The notes under the pieces are model-generated. The model ran no database searches, was not told the origin of the DNA, and worked only from the letters and a program-made list of their open reading frames with translations. Made by a program: the position numbers and the translations under genes. Positions 25,826 through 33,713 of a stretch of DNA of 40,250 bases are shown one piece after another (the stretch's first letter is position 1; every line of letters begins with the position of its first letter). Source of the stretch: an uncultured Fretibacterium sp. (GTDB lineage Bacteria > Synergistota > Synergistia > Synergistales > Aminobacteriaceae); the NCBI GenBank assembly GCA_937911045.1, contig CALEPX010000011.1, positions 1 to 40,250 on the forward strand, read 5' to 3'.

Positions 25826-25856
25826 AATATACAAGTTTAAGTGCGCTTTAAGTCAA
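25826..25856 (-). promoter_or_regulatory. MerR-type promoter with 19-bp spacer
   Basis: On the minus strand TTGACT (25851-25856) and TATATT (25826-25831) are 19 bp apart, too long for ordinary sigma-70 use but typical of promoters activated by MerR-family twisting. The spacer contains a dyad-like CTTAAAG-CGCA-CTTAAAC. A merR-type gene is 1.1 kb away. It drives the TTG-started hydrolase. Confidence 0.68.
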
Positions 25857-25862
25857 GCGTAA

Positions 25863-26885
25863 TTATTCAAGATTCTCGTGAAGGAATTTTATTATTTTCC
25901 CGAACGGGATTTTCTCAAGATTGTCGTACAAGTCTACGTGTGTTGCGTCCGGTACGACGAATAATTCTTTGGGTTCACTCGCGGCTTTGTAAATATCTTC
26001 GCTGAAATATCTCGAATGCGCGTTTTCTCCGATTATCAGCAAAATATGCCTCGGCGTAATCTCACTCACAAGATCCAGCAACTGGAAATTCATCCATGAG
26101 GGCAAACTCGTAAATGTGAATTGCGCGATTGAATTGTGATGATAGCCTCGCGGTCGTGAGTAAAATTCCCCAAATTCCGAACCGATTGCGTCATGTTCAA
26201 AATCGATTTCCAAATTTGCGCCGCGTGTCGTCATTGCAGGATTATTTCCCTCAGCTTCTGCCCAGCGTTGAATTGCTGCCTGTTCACGAATTTTGTCGCG
26301 TTCCTGTTTTGAATCCGCGTTATCGAGCCAGCCTTTGCGAATTACTCGCGAAATATCATACATGGAAACTGTGATTACGGATTTGATTCTCACGTCCATA
26401 GCCGCCGCGGAAAGTGCAAATCCTCCTGACCCGCAAATTCCAATCGCTGCGATTTTCTCACGGTCAACGAAGTCACGAGTTCCAAGAAAATCCACACCTG
26501 CGCTGAAATCCTCGGCGAATAATTCCGGCGAAGATAAATGTCTTGGCTGTCCAGAGCTATAGCCGTTATATGACGCATCGAACGTCAAAGCTACGAATCC
26601 GTTTTCCGCCAAAACCTGCGCGTAAATTCCGGGACTTTGTTCTTTCACTCCGCCATACGGAGCACCGATTACAACTGCTGAATGTTTGTGCGACAAATCC
26701 AAATCTTTCGCAACGTACAAATCTCCGGCTAAAATGATTCCGAATCTGGTCTTGAATTTCACAGGCGTTCTTGTTACTTTGTCGCTCAACCTGAAAATGT
26801 AATTATCCAGAATTTTCTCTTGCTCAGAAAACGCTGCACTCGATAAAATCAACGTAAGAATTATTGCCAAAAAAATCTTTTTCAT
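25863..26885 (-). CDS. exported alpha/beta hydrolase with Cys nucleophile (paralogue 2)
   Basis: 340 residues, clearly paralogous to the downstream gene (DFVD-EKI, GGFALS/GGFALN, GENAHSRYFSED, THVDLYDNLEKIPF). Signal peptide about 1-20 (TLILSSAAFS). The nucleophile elbow is GICGSGG with C151; H316 lies in THVDLYDN. The ATG has AGGAG upstream. It is divergent from the MerR gene across 80 bp. Whether its promoter also has a long spacer is unclear: a TATAAT is present (minus strand, 26918-26923) with no good -35. Substrate unknown; the pair probably forms the regulator's target set. Confidence 0.82.
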   Translation of the reverse strand: MKKIFLAIILTLILSSAAFSEQEKILDNYIFRLSDKVTRTPVKFKTRFGIILAGDLYVAKDLDLSHKHSAVVIGAPYGGVKEQSPGIYAQVLAENGFVALTFDASYNGYSSGQPRHLSSPELFAEDFSAGVDFLGTRDFVDREKIAAIGICGSGGFALSAAAMDVRIKSVITVSMYDISRVIRKGWLDNADSKQERDKIREQAAIQRWAEAEGNNPAMTTRGANLEIDFEHDAIGSEFGEFYSRPRGYHHNSIAQFTFTSLPSWMNFQLLDLVSEITPRHILLIIGENAHSRYFSEDIYKAASEPKELFVVPDATHVDLYDNLEKIPFGKIIKFLHENLE

Positions 26886-26965
26886 GAAAACAACTCCTGT
26901 TATAGAATTTTGCGATTATTATAAAATAACGAGCGTAAACTTAAAAACTCAAAGGAGGAATTTTT

Positions 26966-27412
26966 CTGAATTACACGATTAGCGAAATGTCAGAATTAAC
27001 GGGTATTCCATCATCGACACTCAGATATTATGATAACGAGGGACTTTTGCCGTTTCTGAAACGCGGAAATAATCACGAACGAATATTCAGTTCTGAAGAA
27101 TACGAAGCTCTGAAAATCATAAAATGTCTCAAAAAATCCGGGCTGGCATTGAAAGAGATCAAGCAGTTCATGCAACTTGTTCAGACTGGTGACCCGACGT
27201 TGAGAGCAAGATTTGAGATTTTCAGCAAGCAACGCGAAAATGTAGAACACGAGATCGAGAAATTACACGAAATTCTGCGAATCATAAATTACAAATGCTG
27301 GTATTACTCGAACGCGTCAGAAATTGGTGACGAACAAAAGATCAAGAATTTGCCGCTCGAAAATATCCCAGAAGAATTTCGCGAAATAAAAGAGAATCTT
27401 AGTTGCAATTAA
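26966..27412 (+). CDS. MerR-family transcriptional regulator, CTG start
   Basis: DNA-binding activator or repressor. The winged-helix HTH occupies about residues 2-70 (YTISEMSELTGIPSSTLRYYDNEGL), followed by a dimerisation coiled coil (KQRENVEHEIEKLHEILRI) and a short effector region with a single Cys near residue 104. The usual MerR N-terminus is complete only if translation starts at CTG 26966, which has AAGGAGG 7 nt upstream; the first ATG (26987) would remove the first strand and has no ribosome site. This gives 148 residues. It is divergent from the two hydrolases and the alcohol dehydrogenase, its probable targets. The inducer is unknown. Confidence 0.88.
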   Translation: MNYTISEMSELTGIPSSTLRYYDNEGLLPFLKRGNNHERIFSSEEYEALKIIKCLKKSGLALKEIKQFMQLVQTGDPTLRARFEIFSKQRENVEHEIEKLHEILRIINYKCWYYSNASEIGDEQKIKNLPLENIPEEFREIKENLSCN

Positions 27413-27469
27413 TCACAAATTACATATATAAAGCTATACAAAGCAAATTTCAGAAAGGAATTACACAAA

Positions 27470-28873
27470 ATGTGGCACGGAAGATTTAAAGAAAGCACAG
27501 CTCAGTCAGTTCAGGATTTTACGCAATCATTGGACGTTGATTGGCGAATGGCAGAATGTGATATACGCGGCAGCATCGCACATGTCAGAATGTTAGCAAA
27601 AACCGGAATTTTGAACCCAGACGAATCCGAGAAAATCGAAATTGGCTTGCGAAAAGTTTTGGACGAGATTAAATCCGGAGAATTTACGCCGTCGAAATCG
27701 CTCGAAGATGTTCACATGAATATTGAATCTCGATTGACAGAACTCGAACCGCTGGGAGCGAAATTACACACAGCACGCAGCCGTAATGATCAGGTTGCTA
27801 CGACCACAAGATTATATTTGCGCACGAGAATTTTGCAGCTCGAAGAAGAATTGCACACGTTACTTTCGGTTATGATTGCGAACGCTGAACGTCACAGGCT
27901 CGTGATAATTCCGGGTTATACTCACATGCAACAGGCTCAGCCGATTTCGTTCGGGCATTACTGGCTGGCTTGGGCAGAAGCGTTTTTCAGAGATTGCGAG
28001 AAACTGGAATTTGCGTTTGATTCGCTGAACGAGTGTCCGTTGGGTTCTGGAGCTTTAGCAGGGACGACTTTGCCGATTGATCGCGAGTTTACGTCTGAAT
28101 TGCTAGGCTTCAGGAATCCTACACGAAACAGTCTGGACAGTGTAGCGCAGAGAGATTACATGCTGGACTTTCATTTTTTCGCAGCGAGTTTCGCGTTACA
28201 TATTTCGAGATTATGCACGGATTTGATAAACTGGAACACTCAGGAATTTGCGTGGATAATTTTGCCGGACGCATTTTGCACGGGTTCGAGCATGATGCCG
28301 CAGAAAAAGAATCCGGACGTTCTGGAATTGGCGCGCGGAAAAACCGGTGAAGTAATTGCGAACATGCTGGACTTGATGATGAACCTGAAGGGATTGCCTA
28401 TGACATATAATCGCGATTTGCAGGAGGATAAGCGCGGTCTCTGGTTGTCGCTTGATACTGTTGAGAGCGTTGTGAAAATCATGAGCGTGTTGCTGTCTAA
28501 AATCGAAGTCGACGAGGAAATTGCGCTGCGTGGACTTGAGAAGGGCTATTCACTCGCGACGGATATTGCTGAGTATCTGGTCATGAAGGGCGTGCCGTTT
28601 CGAGAGGCGCATTCAAGAGTTGGCAAGTTAGTAGCTTGGTGTATTGATAAGCATATGGAATTTTCGGATTTGAGCGTAGAACAGTGGCAAGAGCATATTC
28701 CGGAATTTGACGAGAATTTGCTGGAGATACTTTCACCTGAAGCAGCAGTCGCACGTCGTGATATTTACGGAGGGACGGGATTTTCTCAGGTTGAGCGGCA
28801 GGTTCGTGAGAATTTGATTCGCCTGAACAATCTCAGAGCCGCACATCATGAACGACTTCGAAAAACTGAGTAG
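27470..28873 (+). CDS. argH: argininosuccinate lyase
   Basis: Last step of arginine synthesis: argininosuccinate to arginine and fumarate. The 467 residues start at ATG after AGAAAGGA. Fumarase/aspartase-superfamily motifs are present: TARSRNDQV (101-109), GYTHMQQAQP (149-158, catalytic H152), and the flexible-loop signature GSSMMPQKKNPD (272-283, catalytic S273). The opening WHGRFKE is typical. It is a single gene here, with no argG beside it. Its stop lies 70 bp before the tRNA. Confidence 0.97.
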   Translation: MWHGRFKESTAQSVQDFTQSLDVDWRMAECDIRGSIAHVRMLAKTGILNPDESEKIEIGLRKVLDEIKSGEFTPSKSLEDVHMNIESRLTELEPLGAKLHTARSRNDQVATTTRLYLRTRILQLEEELHTLLSVMIANAERHRLVIIPGYTHMQQAQPISFGHYWLAWAEAFFRDCEKLEFAFDSLNECPLGSGALAGTTLPIDREFTSELLGFRNPTRNSLDSVAQRDYMLDFHFFAASFALHISRLCTDLINWNTQEFAWIILPDAFCTGSSMMPQKKNPDVLELARGKTGEVIANMLDLMMNLKGLPMTYNRDLQEDKRGLWLSLDTVESVVKIMSVLLSKIEVDEEIALRGLEKGYSLATDIAEYLVMKGVPFREAHSRVGKLVAWCIDKHMEFSDLSVEQWQEHIPEFDENLLEILSPEAAVARRDIYGGTGFSQVERQVRENLIRLNNLRAAHHERLRKTE

Positions 28874-28942
28874 CAGCATTGACAAAACATAGCATCTCGA
28901 ATAAAATATCTGGCGGTGAATAATTAAGGCGAATAATTAATC

Positions 28943-29018
28943 GGGGCTGTAGCGCAGCTGGGAGCGCGTTTCCCTCGCACGGAAGAGGCCGGGAGTTCGA
29001 ATCTCCTCAGCTCCACCA
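28943..29018 (+). tRNA. tRNA-Ala(CGC)
   Basis: A 76-nt cloverleaf with encoded CCA: acceptor stem GGGGCTG/CAGCTCC including the G3-T70 pair that is the alanine identity element, D-stem GCGC/GCGC, anticodon stem TTTCC/GGAAG around loop CTCGCAC (anticodon CGC, reading GCG), and T-arm GGGAG-TTCGAAT-CTCCT. No other tRNA is adjacent. Confidence 0.95.
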
Positions 29019-29053
29019 GAATATAATCGGGAGTGTTCCCGTTGAAAATATAT

Positions 29054-29085
29054 AAAGGCTCGTCATTAATCGGCGAGTCTTTTTG
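29054..29085 (+). terminator. rho-independent terminator after tRNA-Ala
   Basis: A stem of 9-11 bp (29054-29062 with 29074-29082, one G-T pair) ends in a run of five or more Ts. It lies 36 bp after the tRNA and just before the nitroreductase ribosome site. Confidence 0.8.
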
Positions 29086-29106
29086 ATAAGGAGTTTAGAA
29101 GCAATT

Positions 29107-29700
29107 ATGGAAACTTTTGAGGCAATCAGAACTCGACGCAGCACTCGAATTTTCACGCAAGACCCCGTCACTGAAGATTCACTCGGGAAAATCATAGCTG
29201 CAGGACGTTTTGCACCGTGCGGCGGAAATAATCAGACTACGCACTTGATAATAATTCGCAACCGGCAAATCCTGGACGAATTATCTGTCATAGTTCGTGA
29301 CGCGTTCGCAAAAATGGAAGTTCAGCCCGATACGTACAAGTCTCTCAAAGCCTCGATTAACGCTTCGAAAAATGGCAATTATACGTTCCATTATAATGCT
29401 CCGGTCTTGATAATCGCTGCGAACAAAATCGCTTATGGGAATGCGATGGCTGATTGTGCGTGTGCTATCGAGAACATGATGCTTGAAGCTAACGAACTCG
29501 ATCTTGGCAGCTGCTGGATAAATCAACTTCACTGGCTCGATAATAATCCCGAAGTCAGAGCTTACATGTCAAAACTCGGGCTTGCTGACGACGAGACAAT
29601 TTGCGCGTCAATGGCTTTGGGCAGAGCTGCTACGAATGATAACTTGCCAATACGCACCGAACGAGCTATAACAGGAAATCCGCTTACACTAGTAGATTAA
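29107..29700 (+). CDS. nitroreductase-family FMN oxidoreductase
   Basis: FMN-dependent NAD(P)H oxidoreductase of the nitroreductase superfamily; substrate not predictable. It has 197 residues from ATG 29107, which has AAGGAG 10 nt upstream; an in-frame TTG at 29083 falls in the terminator. FMN-binding cues are RTRRSTR near the N-terminus, FAPCGGNNQTTH near 37-48, a CAIENMMLEANELDLGSCWI helix-strand, and GRAATNDNLP at the end. Single gene, cytoplasmic. Confidence 0.9.
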   Translation: METFEAIRTRRSTRIFTQDPVTEDSLGKIIAAGRFAPCGGNNQTTHLIIIRNRQILDELSVIVRDAFAKMEVQPDTYKSLKASINASKNGNYTFHYNAPVLIIAANKIAYGNAMADCACAIENMMLEANELDLGSCWINQLHWLDNNPEVRAYMSKLGLADDETICASMALGRAATNDNLPIRTERAITGNPLTLVD

Positions 29701-29790
29701 TATATAAATCACTCAACGCAAAGCAGCAATTCCAACTGTTGCGACACGGCTACGTCATTCGGAATTACTGCAATATTACTCGTCGCATTG

Positions 29791-29810
29791 ATGTGATGTG
29801 ATGTGATGTG
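29791..29810. repeat. ATGTG pentanucleotide repeat, four copies
   Basis: Four perfect ATGTG units lie 5 bp past the stop of the phage-type ATPase gene, in the short gap between convergent genes. The period is not a multiple of three, but the repeat is non-coding. No function seen. Confidence 0.9.
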
Positions 29811-29815
29811 AACAG

Positions 29816-30502
29816 CTACTCGTTATCCAGCCATTTCTTGAGAGTTTCGCCAGTTTCGCGTGATAGCGTGAATATCTGCCCGTCGAAAATGCTGGTTCGG
29901 TCTTTCGAAACAGAGACTGCGTGATTCACGTTCAGGTCAAACACAGTTGTAAATTCATAATCGATGCCGTCGCGCTGAACTGGTGCTAAGCCGACTTTCC
30001 TGATCTCAGTTTTGCCGCGTTCGTTCTCAATTTGTGCGTAATCAGTTTTGCTTCTCATTGTTGCGATTATGTGACAATTTGAGTTCAAGATGCACTCGAT
30101 CAAGCGATTCTGAGCCGGTGTAACTTGCCGCCAAGCTGCCCACGAGTTCGAAGTCCTGCCGCTGTCAACAATGCTGCCGTGTACGTCAAGCAATCCTCCC
30201 TCGCCGTTCCATGCGTGTGATAAACTGTCTATAATCAGAATATCATAACCGGTTTTCTCTGCTTCTTTGATTGCCGTTATGTATTTTGTGATTGTGTAGG
30301 GTGCGTGCATTGTGCAAACGTCGTAATCCCCGAGTGATGAGTACAAATCTCCGCTACCGTTTTCCGTGTCCAGAAGCGCAACCTTTCCGCCAATTCCGAA
30401 CGCTACCAGTAATGCGCCGTAAGTTTTCCCGCTGCCAGCCGGTCCGGTAATTGCTAATCGTAATTTCGCACGCTGCCTCTCAGCCTTGTGAAACAAACCC
30501 AT
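29816..30502 (-). CDS. phage-type RecA-fold ATPase (AAA_24 / Sak4-like)
   Basis: The 228 residues form a RecA-like NTPase domain: Walker A GPAGSGKT (about 19-26), then LLDTENGSGDLY, Walker B ILIIDSLSHAW (about 87-97), and a sensor-like CHIIATMRSKTDY. This arrangement (Walker A, DTE, D-S-L-S-H-x-W) is typical of phage AAA_24 proteins, several of which act as single-strand annealing ATPases. No other phage gene is nearby. The ATG has GGGAGGA 8 nt upstream and begins 24 bp after the metH stop, so it probably rides on metH transcription. Likely a domesticated or remnant phage recombination gene. Confidence 0.8.
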   Translation of the reverse strand: MGLFHKAERQRAKLRLAITGPAGSGKTYGALLVAFGIGGKVALLDTENGSGDLYSSLGDYDVCTMHAPYTITKYITAIKEAEKTGYDILIIDSLSHAWNGEGGLLDVHGSIVDSGRTSNSWAAWRQVTPAQNRLIECILNSNCHIIATMRSKTDYAQIENERGKTEIRKVGLAPVQRDGIDYEFTTVFDLNVNHAVSVSKDRTSIFDGQIFTLSRETGETLKKWLDNE

Positions 30503-30526
30503 TCGTAAATTCCTCCCGTTATTAAT

Positions 30527-32968
30527 TCATGCTAAATCTGAAATTATTCTAACGCCTTCCATAGCGTCTCTTGCATAATAATCAGCTCCGGCAAATTTCG
30601 CAAGATCCGGTGTCAAAACTGCTCCACCCACGATTATTTTCACACCCGGACAAGTAGCGCGCAATTTCTCAATCGTGTCCTTCATGCTGGCAACTGTCGT
30701 AGTCATTAACGCGCTCAATCCGACAATTTCGATAGCGTTTTGCTGAATCGCTGCGATAATTTTCTCGGGAGCAACGTCCTTTCCCAAATCGTACACCTGA
30801 AAATTGTAATTCTCGAATATAGTCTTCACGATGTTCTTGCCAATGTCGTGAACGTCCCCGTAAACCGTAGCCAACGCAACACGAATACGGCGCGAATTTT
30901 GCGAACTTGAATCTGAATCTGAGTCTGAATTTGTCGGTGCGAATTGCAATTTCTCAAACGCGGATTTTGCAGCCTCTGCGGATTTGATCAGTTGCGGCAG
31001 AAATAACTTCCCGGATTCGTAGTCTTTGCCGACAAGATCAAGTGCAGGCACGATGAATTTCTCGATGATTTCCAAAGAGCTATGATCTTTCATAAGTTCG
31101 AGCGTAAAATTTGCTGCTTCGTCCTTCAAGCCCTTTTTGATTGCTGAGATTATGCCGGGTTCGTGAGATTCTTGTTCAGTTTTTGGGAGAGCGTTTTGAG
31201 CTGTGAAAGTTTTCTCGGGATTTCTCTCGCAGAAAGTTATGTATTCCTGAATATCTGATTCGTCACCGGTTAGTAAATTCCAAGCCGAAATTGATTCCTG
31301 AATTTCCGGATCACCCGGGTTGATTATCGCTGCGTCAAGTCCGGATCTCAGAGCTGCGATTAACATTGTGCGATTTAACAAGCTACGCCGCGGCAATCCG
31401 AACGAGACATTACTCAATCCCAAAACCGTACAAACTCCGAGTTCACGCTTAACAAGTTCGACAGCTTTGAGAGTTTCAATCACGAGTTTCTGTTGAGCTG
31501 ATGCTGTGAGTGTCAGGCAATCGATTAATATATTCCGTCGAGGGATCCCGAATTTTTCGGCAGCATTTACGATTCGTTCAGCGATTTTGAATCGTTCAGT
31601 TGCAGTTTCGGGTATTCCGGCTTCGTCCAGAGCTAATCCCAAAACACACGCGCCATATTTCTTCACGATGGGCAGAATTTTCTCAAGGCTCTCAGATTTC
31701 CCGTTGACAGAATTTAGAATTGCTTTGCCGTTATAAATCCTCGCAGCAGATTCGAGTGCTGAATAATCCGAGCTGTCAATTTGAACAGGAAGGTCGATTA
31801 CGCTCTGAATTTCCGTCAATGCGCGCGCCAAAAATTCCGGTTCGTTTATGTCCGGCAATCCTACGTTCAGGTCAAGAACTTTCGCAGCCTGCTCTTGCTG
31901 TTTCAAAGCTTCGTTAATCATGTAGTCGAAATTCTGTTCACGGATAGCCTGCTGTAATTTTTTCTTGCCGGTTGGGTTTAATCTCTCGCCGATTATCACG
32001 AATTTTTCACCGAATGTTGTAATTTTCGAACTCGACGCGATTACCGTGCGATCTGGAATTTTGCGTGGCGCAATTTTCCCGTGAGTTTCGCGCATTACGC
32101 ATTCCCGCATTTTCGTTATGTGTTCGGGAGTTGTTCCGCAGCAGCCTCCGAGAATCGCAGCTCCCATCCTAGCAAATTCAACGGAAATTTCGGCAAATTC
32201 ATCGGGCGTTATGTCATAGAAAGTTTTGCTGTCACGAATCACGGGTAAACCGGCGTTTGGCTGAATCATTACCGGAACGTGCGAAATCTCGCAGAATTTT
32301 TTCACCAGCGGCAATAATTGTCCGGGTCCAAGCGAGCAATTCACACCGAGTGCAGCAACTCCTAAATCCTGAATCACCGTGACCATGCTTTCGACACTCG
32401 CTCCGAAAAACGTTCGTCCTGAAGCTTCAAAACTCATCGTAGCAAAAACCGGAAGATCCGAATTTTCAATCGCAGCCAAGACCGCAGCTTTGAGTTCGTA
32501 CAAGTCCGTGAAAGTTTCGAGCAAAATTACGTCGCTGAATTTTTTCCCGGCAATTACCTGTTCAGCAACTGAGTCGTAAATTTCCTGAAATGATGCGTCA
32601 CCGATTGGAGCGAGAATTTTTCCGGTTGAGCCGATGTCCAGAGCTGAGAAATATTTAGCTCCGGATTCAGATTTGCGCCGTTGAGTTACAGCCTCGTGTG
32701 CAAGAAACGCCCCAGCTTCGACGATTTCAGAGACTGTGTAGCCAGAATTTGCGAGTTTGAATCTGTTCGCGCCGAAAGTATTTGACGTTATGAAATTTGC
32801 TCCTGAGTCTAAATATTCGTTGTGAATGCTCGTGATTAATTCCGGATTTTTCAGATTCAGAATTTCGGGTAATTCCCGTAATTGCAGCCCCTTCGATTGC
32901 AGCATCGTTCCCATTGCGCCGTCAAAAAATAATATGTTCTCGTGTAAATTAATTCGCATTTTTTGCAT
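30527..32968 (-). CDS. metH: cobalamin-dependent methionine synthase, short form
   Basis: Transfers methyl from methyltetrahydrofolate to homocysteine through cobalamin. The homocysteine domain comes first (DGAMGTMLQ; zinc ligands C211, C276, C277 in GVNCSLGPGQ and GGCCGTT). The pterin domain follows (about 325-560, GERLNPTGKKK, LDLNVGLPD, PVQIDSSD). Then come the four-helix cap (about 600-685) and the B12 domain with the axial His in YGDVHDIGKNIV (about 707). The usual C-terminal AdoMet reactivation domain (about 330 residues) is absent, so 813 replaces about 1200 residues. This short form is common in anaerobes. A run of Asp-Ser (GATTCA repeats, fwd 30908-30930) lies in the cap-B12 linker. 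Two in-frame ATGs, 9 nt apart, follow a GGGAGG site; the second fits the protein alignment better. Confidence 0.95.
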   Translation of the reverse strand: MQKMRINLHENILFFDGAMGTMLQSKGLQLRELPEILNLKNPELITSIHNEYLDSGANFITSNTFGANRFKLANSGYTVSEIVEAGAFLAHEAVTQRRKSESGAKYFSALDIGSTGKILAPIGDASFQEIYDSVAEQVIAGKKFSDVILLETFTDLYELKAAVLAAIENSDLPVFATMSFEASGRTFFGASVESMVTVIQDLGVAALGVNCSLGPGQLLPLVKKFCEISHVPVMIQPNAGLPVIRDSKTFYDITPDEFAEISVEFARMGAAILGGCCGTTPEHITKMRECVMRETHGKIAPRKIPDRTVIASSSKITTFGEKFVIIGERLNPTGKKKLQQAIREQNFDYMINEALKQQEQAAKVLDLNVGLPDINEPEFLARALTEIQSVIDLPVQIDSSDYSALESAARIYNGKAILNSVNGKSESLEKILPIVKKYGACVLGLALDEAGIPETATERFKIAERIVNAAEKFGIPRRNILIDCLTLTASAQQKLVIETLKAVELVKRELGVCTVLGLSNVSFGLPRRSLLNRTMLIAALRSGLDAAIINPGDPEIQESISAWNLLTGDESDIQEYITFCERNPEKTFTAQNALPKTEQESHEPGIISAIKKGLKDEAANFTLELMKDHSSLEIIEKFIVPALDLVGKDYESGKLFLPQLIKSAEAAKSAFEKLQFAPTNSDSDSDSSSQNSRRIRVALATVYGDVHDIGKNIVKTIFENYNFQVYDLGKDVAPEKIIAAIQQNAIEIVGLSALMTTTVASMKDTIEKLRATCPGVKIIVGGAVLTPDLAKFAGADYYARDAMEGVRIISDLA

Positions 32969-33027
32969 ACCCCTCCCGTGAAATACATGATATTATAATC
33001 CAGAAATTATTACAGGAGAGAGCGTAC

Positions 33028-33711
33028 ATGATAACGCCACGAATCGAAGATTATCTCGAAGAATTGTTTTTAATCGAAAGCACTGGACGCGAAGTTACGG
33101 TTACGGGACTTGCAGAACGTTTGAAAATCACAAAGGGAACTGTTACAGCTACAGTTCAGAAATTAGTCGAATTTGGATTTGTCGAGCATGAACGCTACGG
33201 GAATTTGCACCTGACGGAGGCTGGACGCAGAAAAGGCATGTCAGTTTTTCGCAGGCACGAGGGATTCAGAGCATTTTTCCATGAGCTGCTCGGACTTGAT
33301 CGCGAACATTCGTCTGAGATGGCGTGTTCAATGGAACATTATGTCGATAACGTCACGGAAGATAGATTGTATGCGTTGCTGGAATTTTTCAGGCGCGCAC
33401 ATGCAGAACATCAGCCCTGGATTGAAGAAGCGTTTATGGCGATTGAGAGACCGATTATAATTCTGCCGGTGCCGTTGACGTTGTGTGAAGTTGGTGCGAA
33501 GGGTGCGATTTTGCGATTGACCGCTGAAGATGAGATTCGCAAAGAATTACTCGAACGCGGATTTGTTAGCGGTGCGACTGTGAAGCTTGTTGCGGTTCAC
33601 GAGAAAAAATTCGACGTTCAGATTCAGAATTTGCCAGATATAATAAGCCTGAATTTGAACGAAGCTGCTACGATTTGGATCCAGCAGAATAAAGAGAGTA
33701 ATTTCGCGTAG
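33028..33711 (+). CDS. DtxR/MntR-family metal-dependent repressor with FeoA-like domain
   Basis: Iron- or manganese-sensing repressor. Winged-helix N-terminus (IEDYLEELFLIES, VTVTGLAERLKITKGTVT), then metal-binding and dimerisation helices with H and E residues (RRHEGFRAFF, SSEMACSMEHYVD, HAEHQPW) that match DtxR ligand spacing. A C-terminal SH3/FeoA-like domain follows (about 145-222). 227 residues, AGGAGAG before the ATG. It is divergent from metH across about 60 bp and converges on the CapA gene with 2 bp between stops. No feoAB or mntH gene is in the window, so its regulon is not visible. Confidence 0.9.
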   Translation: MITPRIEDYLEELFLIESTGREVTVTGLAERLKITKGTVTATVQKLVEFGFVEHERYGNLHLTEAGRRKGMSVFRRHEGFRAFFHELLGLDREHSSEMACSMEHYVDNVTEDRLYALLEFFRRAHAEHQPWIEEAFMAIERPIIILPVPLTLCEVGAKGAILRLTAEDEIRKELLERGFVSGATVKLVAVHEKKFDVQIQNLPDIISLNLNEAATIWIQQNKESNFA

Positions 33712-33713
33712 AA

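Noticed and set aside
29083..29106. TTG 29083 as nitroreductase start
   Set aside because: It falls in the T-run of the tRNA terminator; ATG 29107 has AAGGAG and matches the family N-terminus.
28943..29700. tRNA-Ala as an integration site for a mobile element
   Set aside because: No integrase gene, no second copy of the tRNA 3' end, and the following gene is an ordinary nitroreductase.
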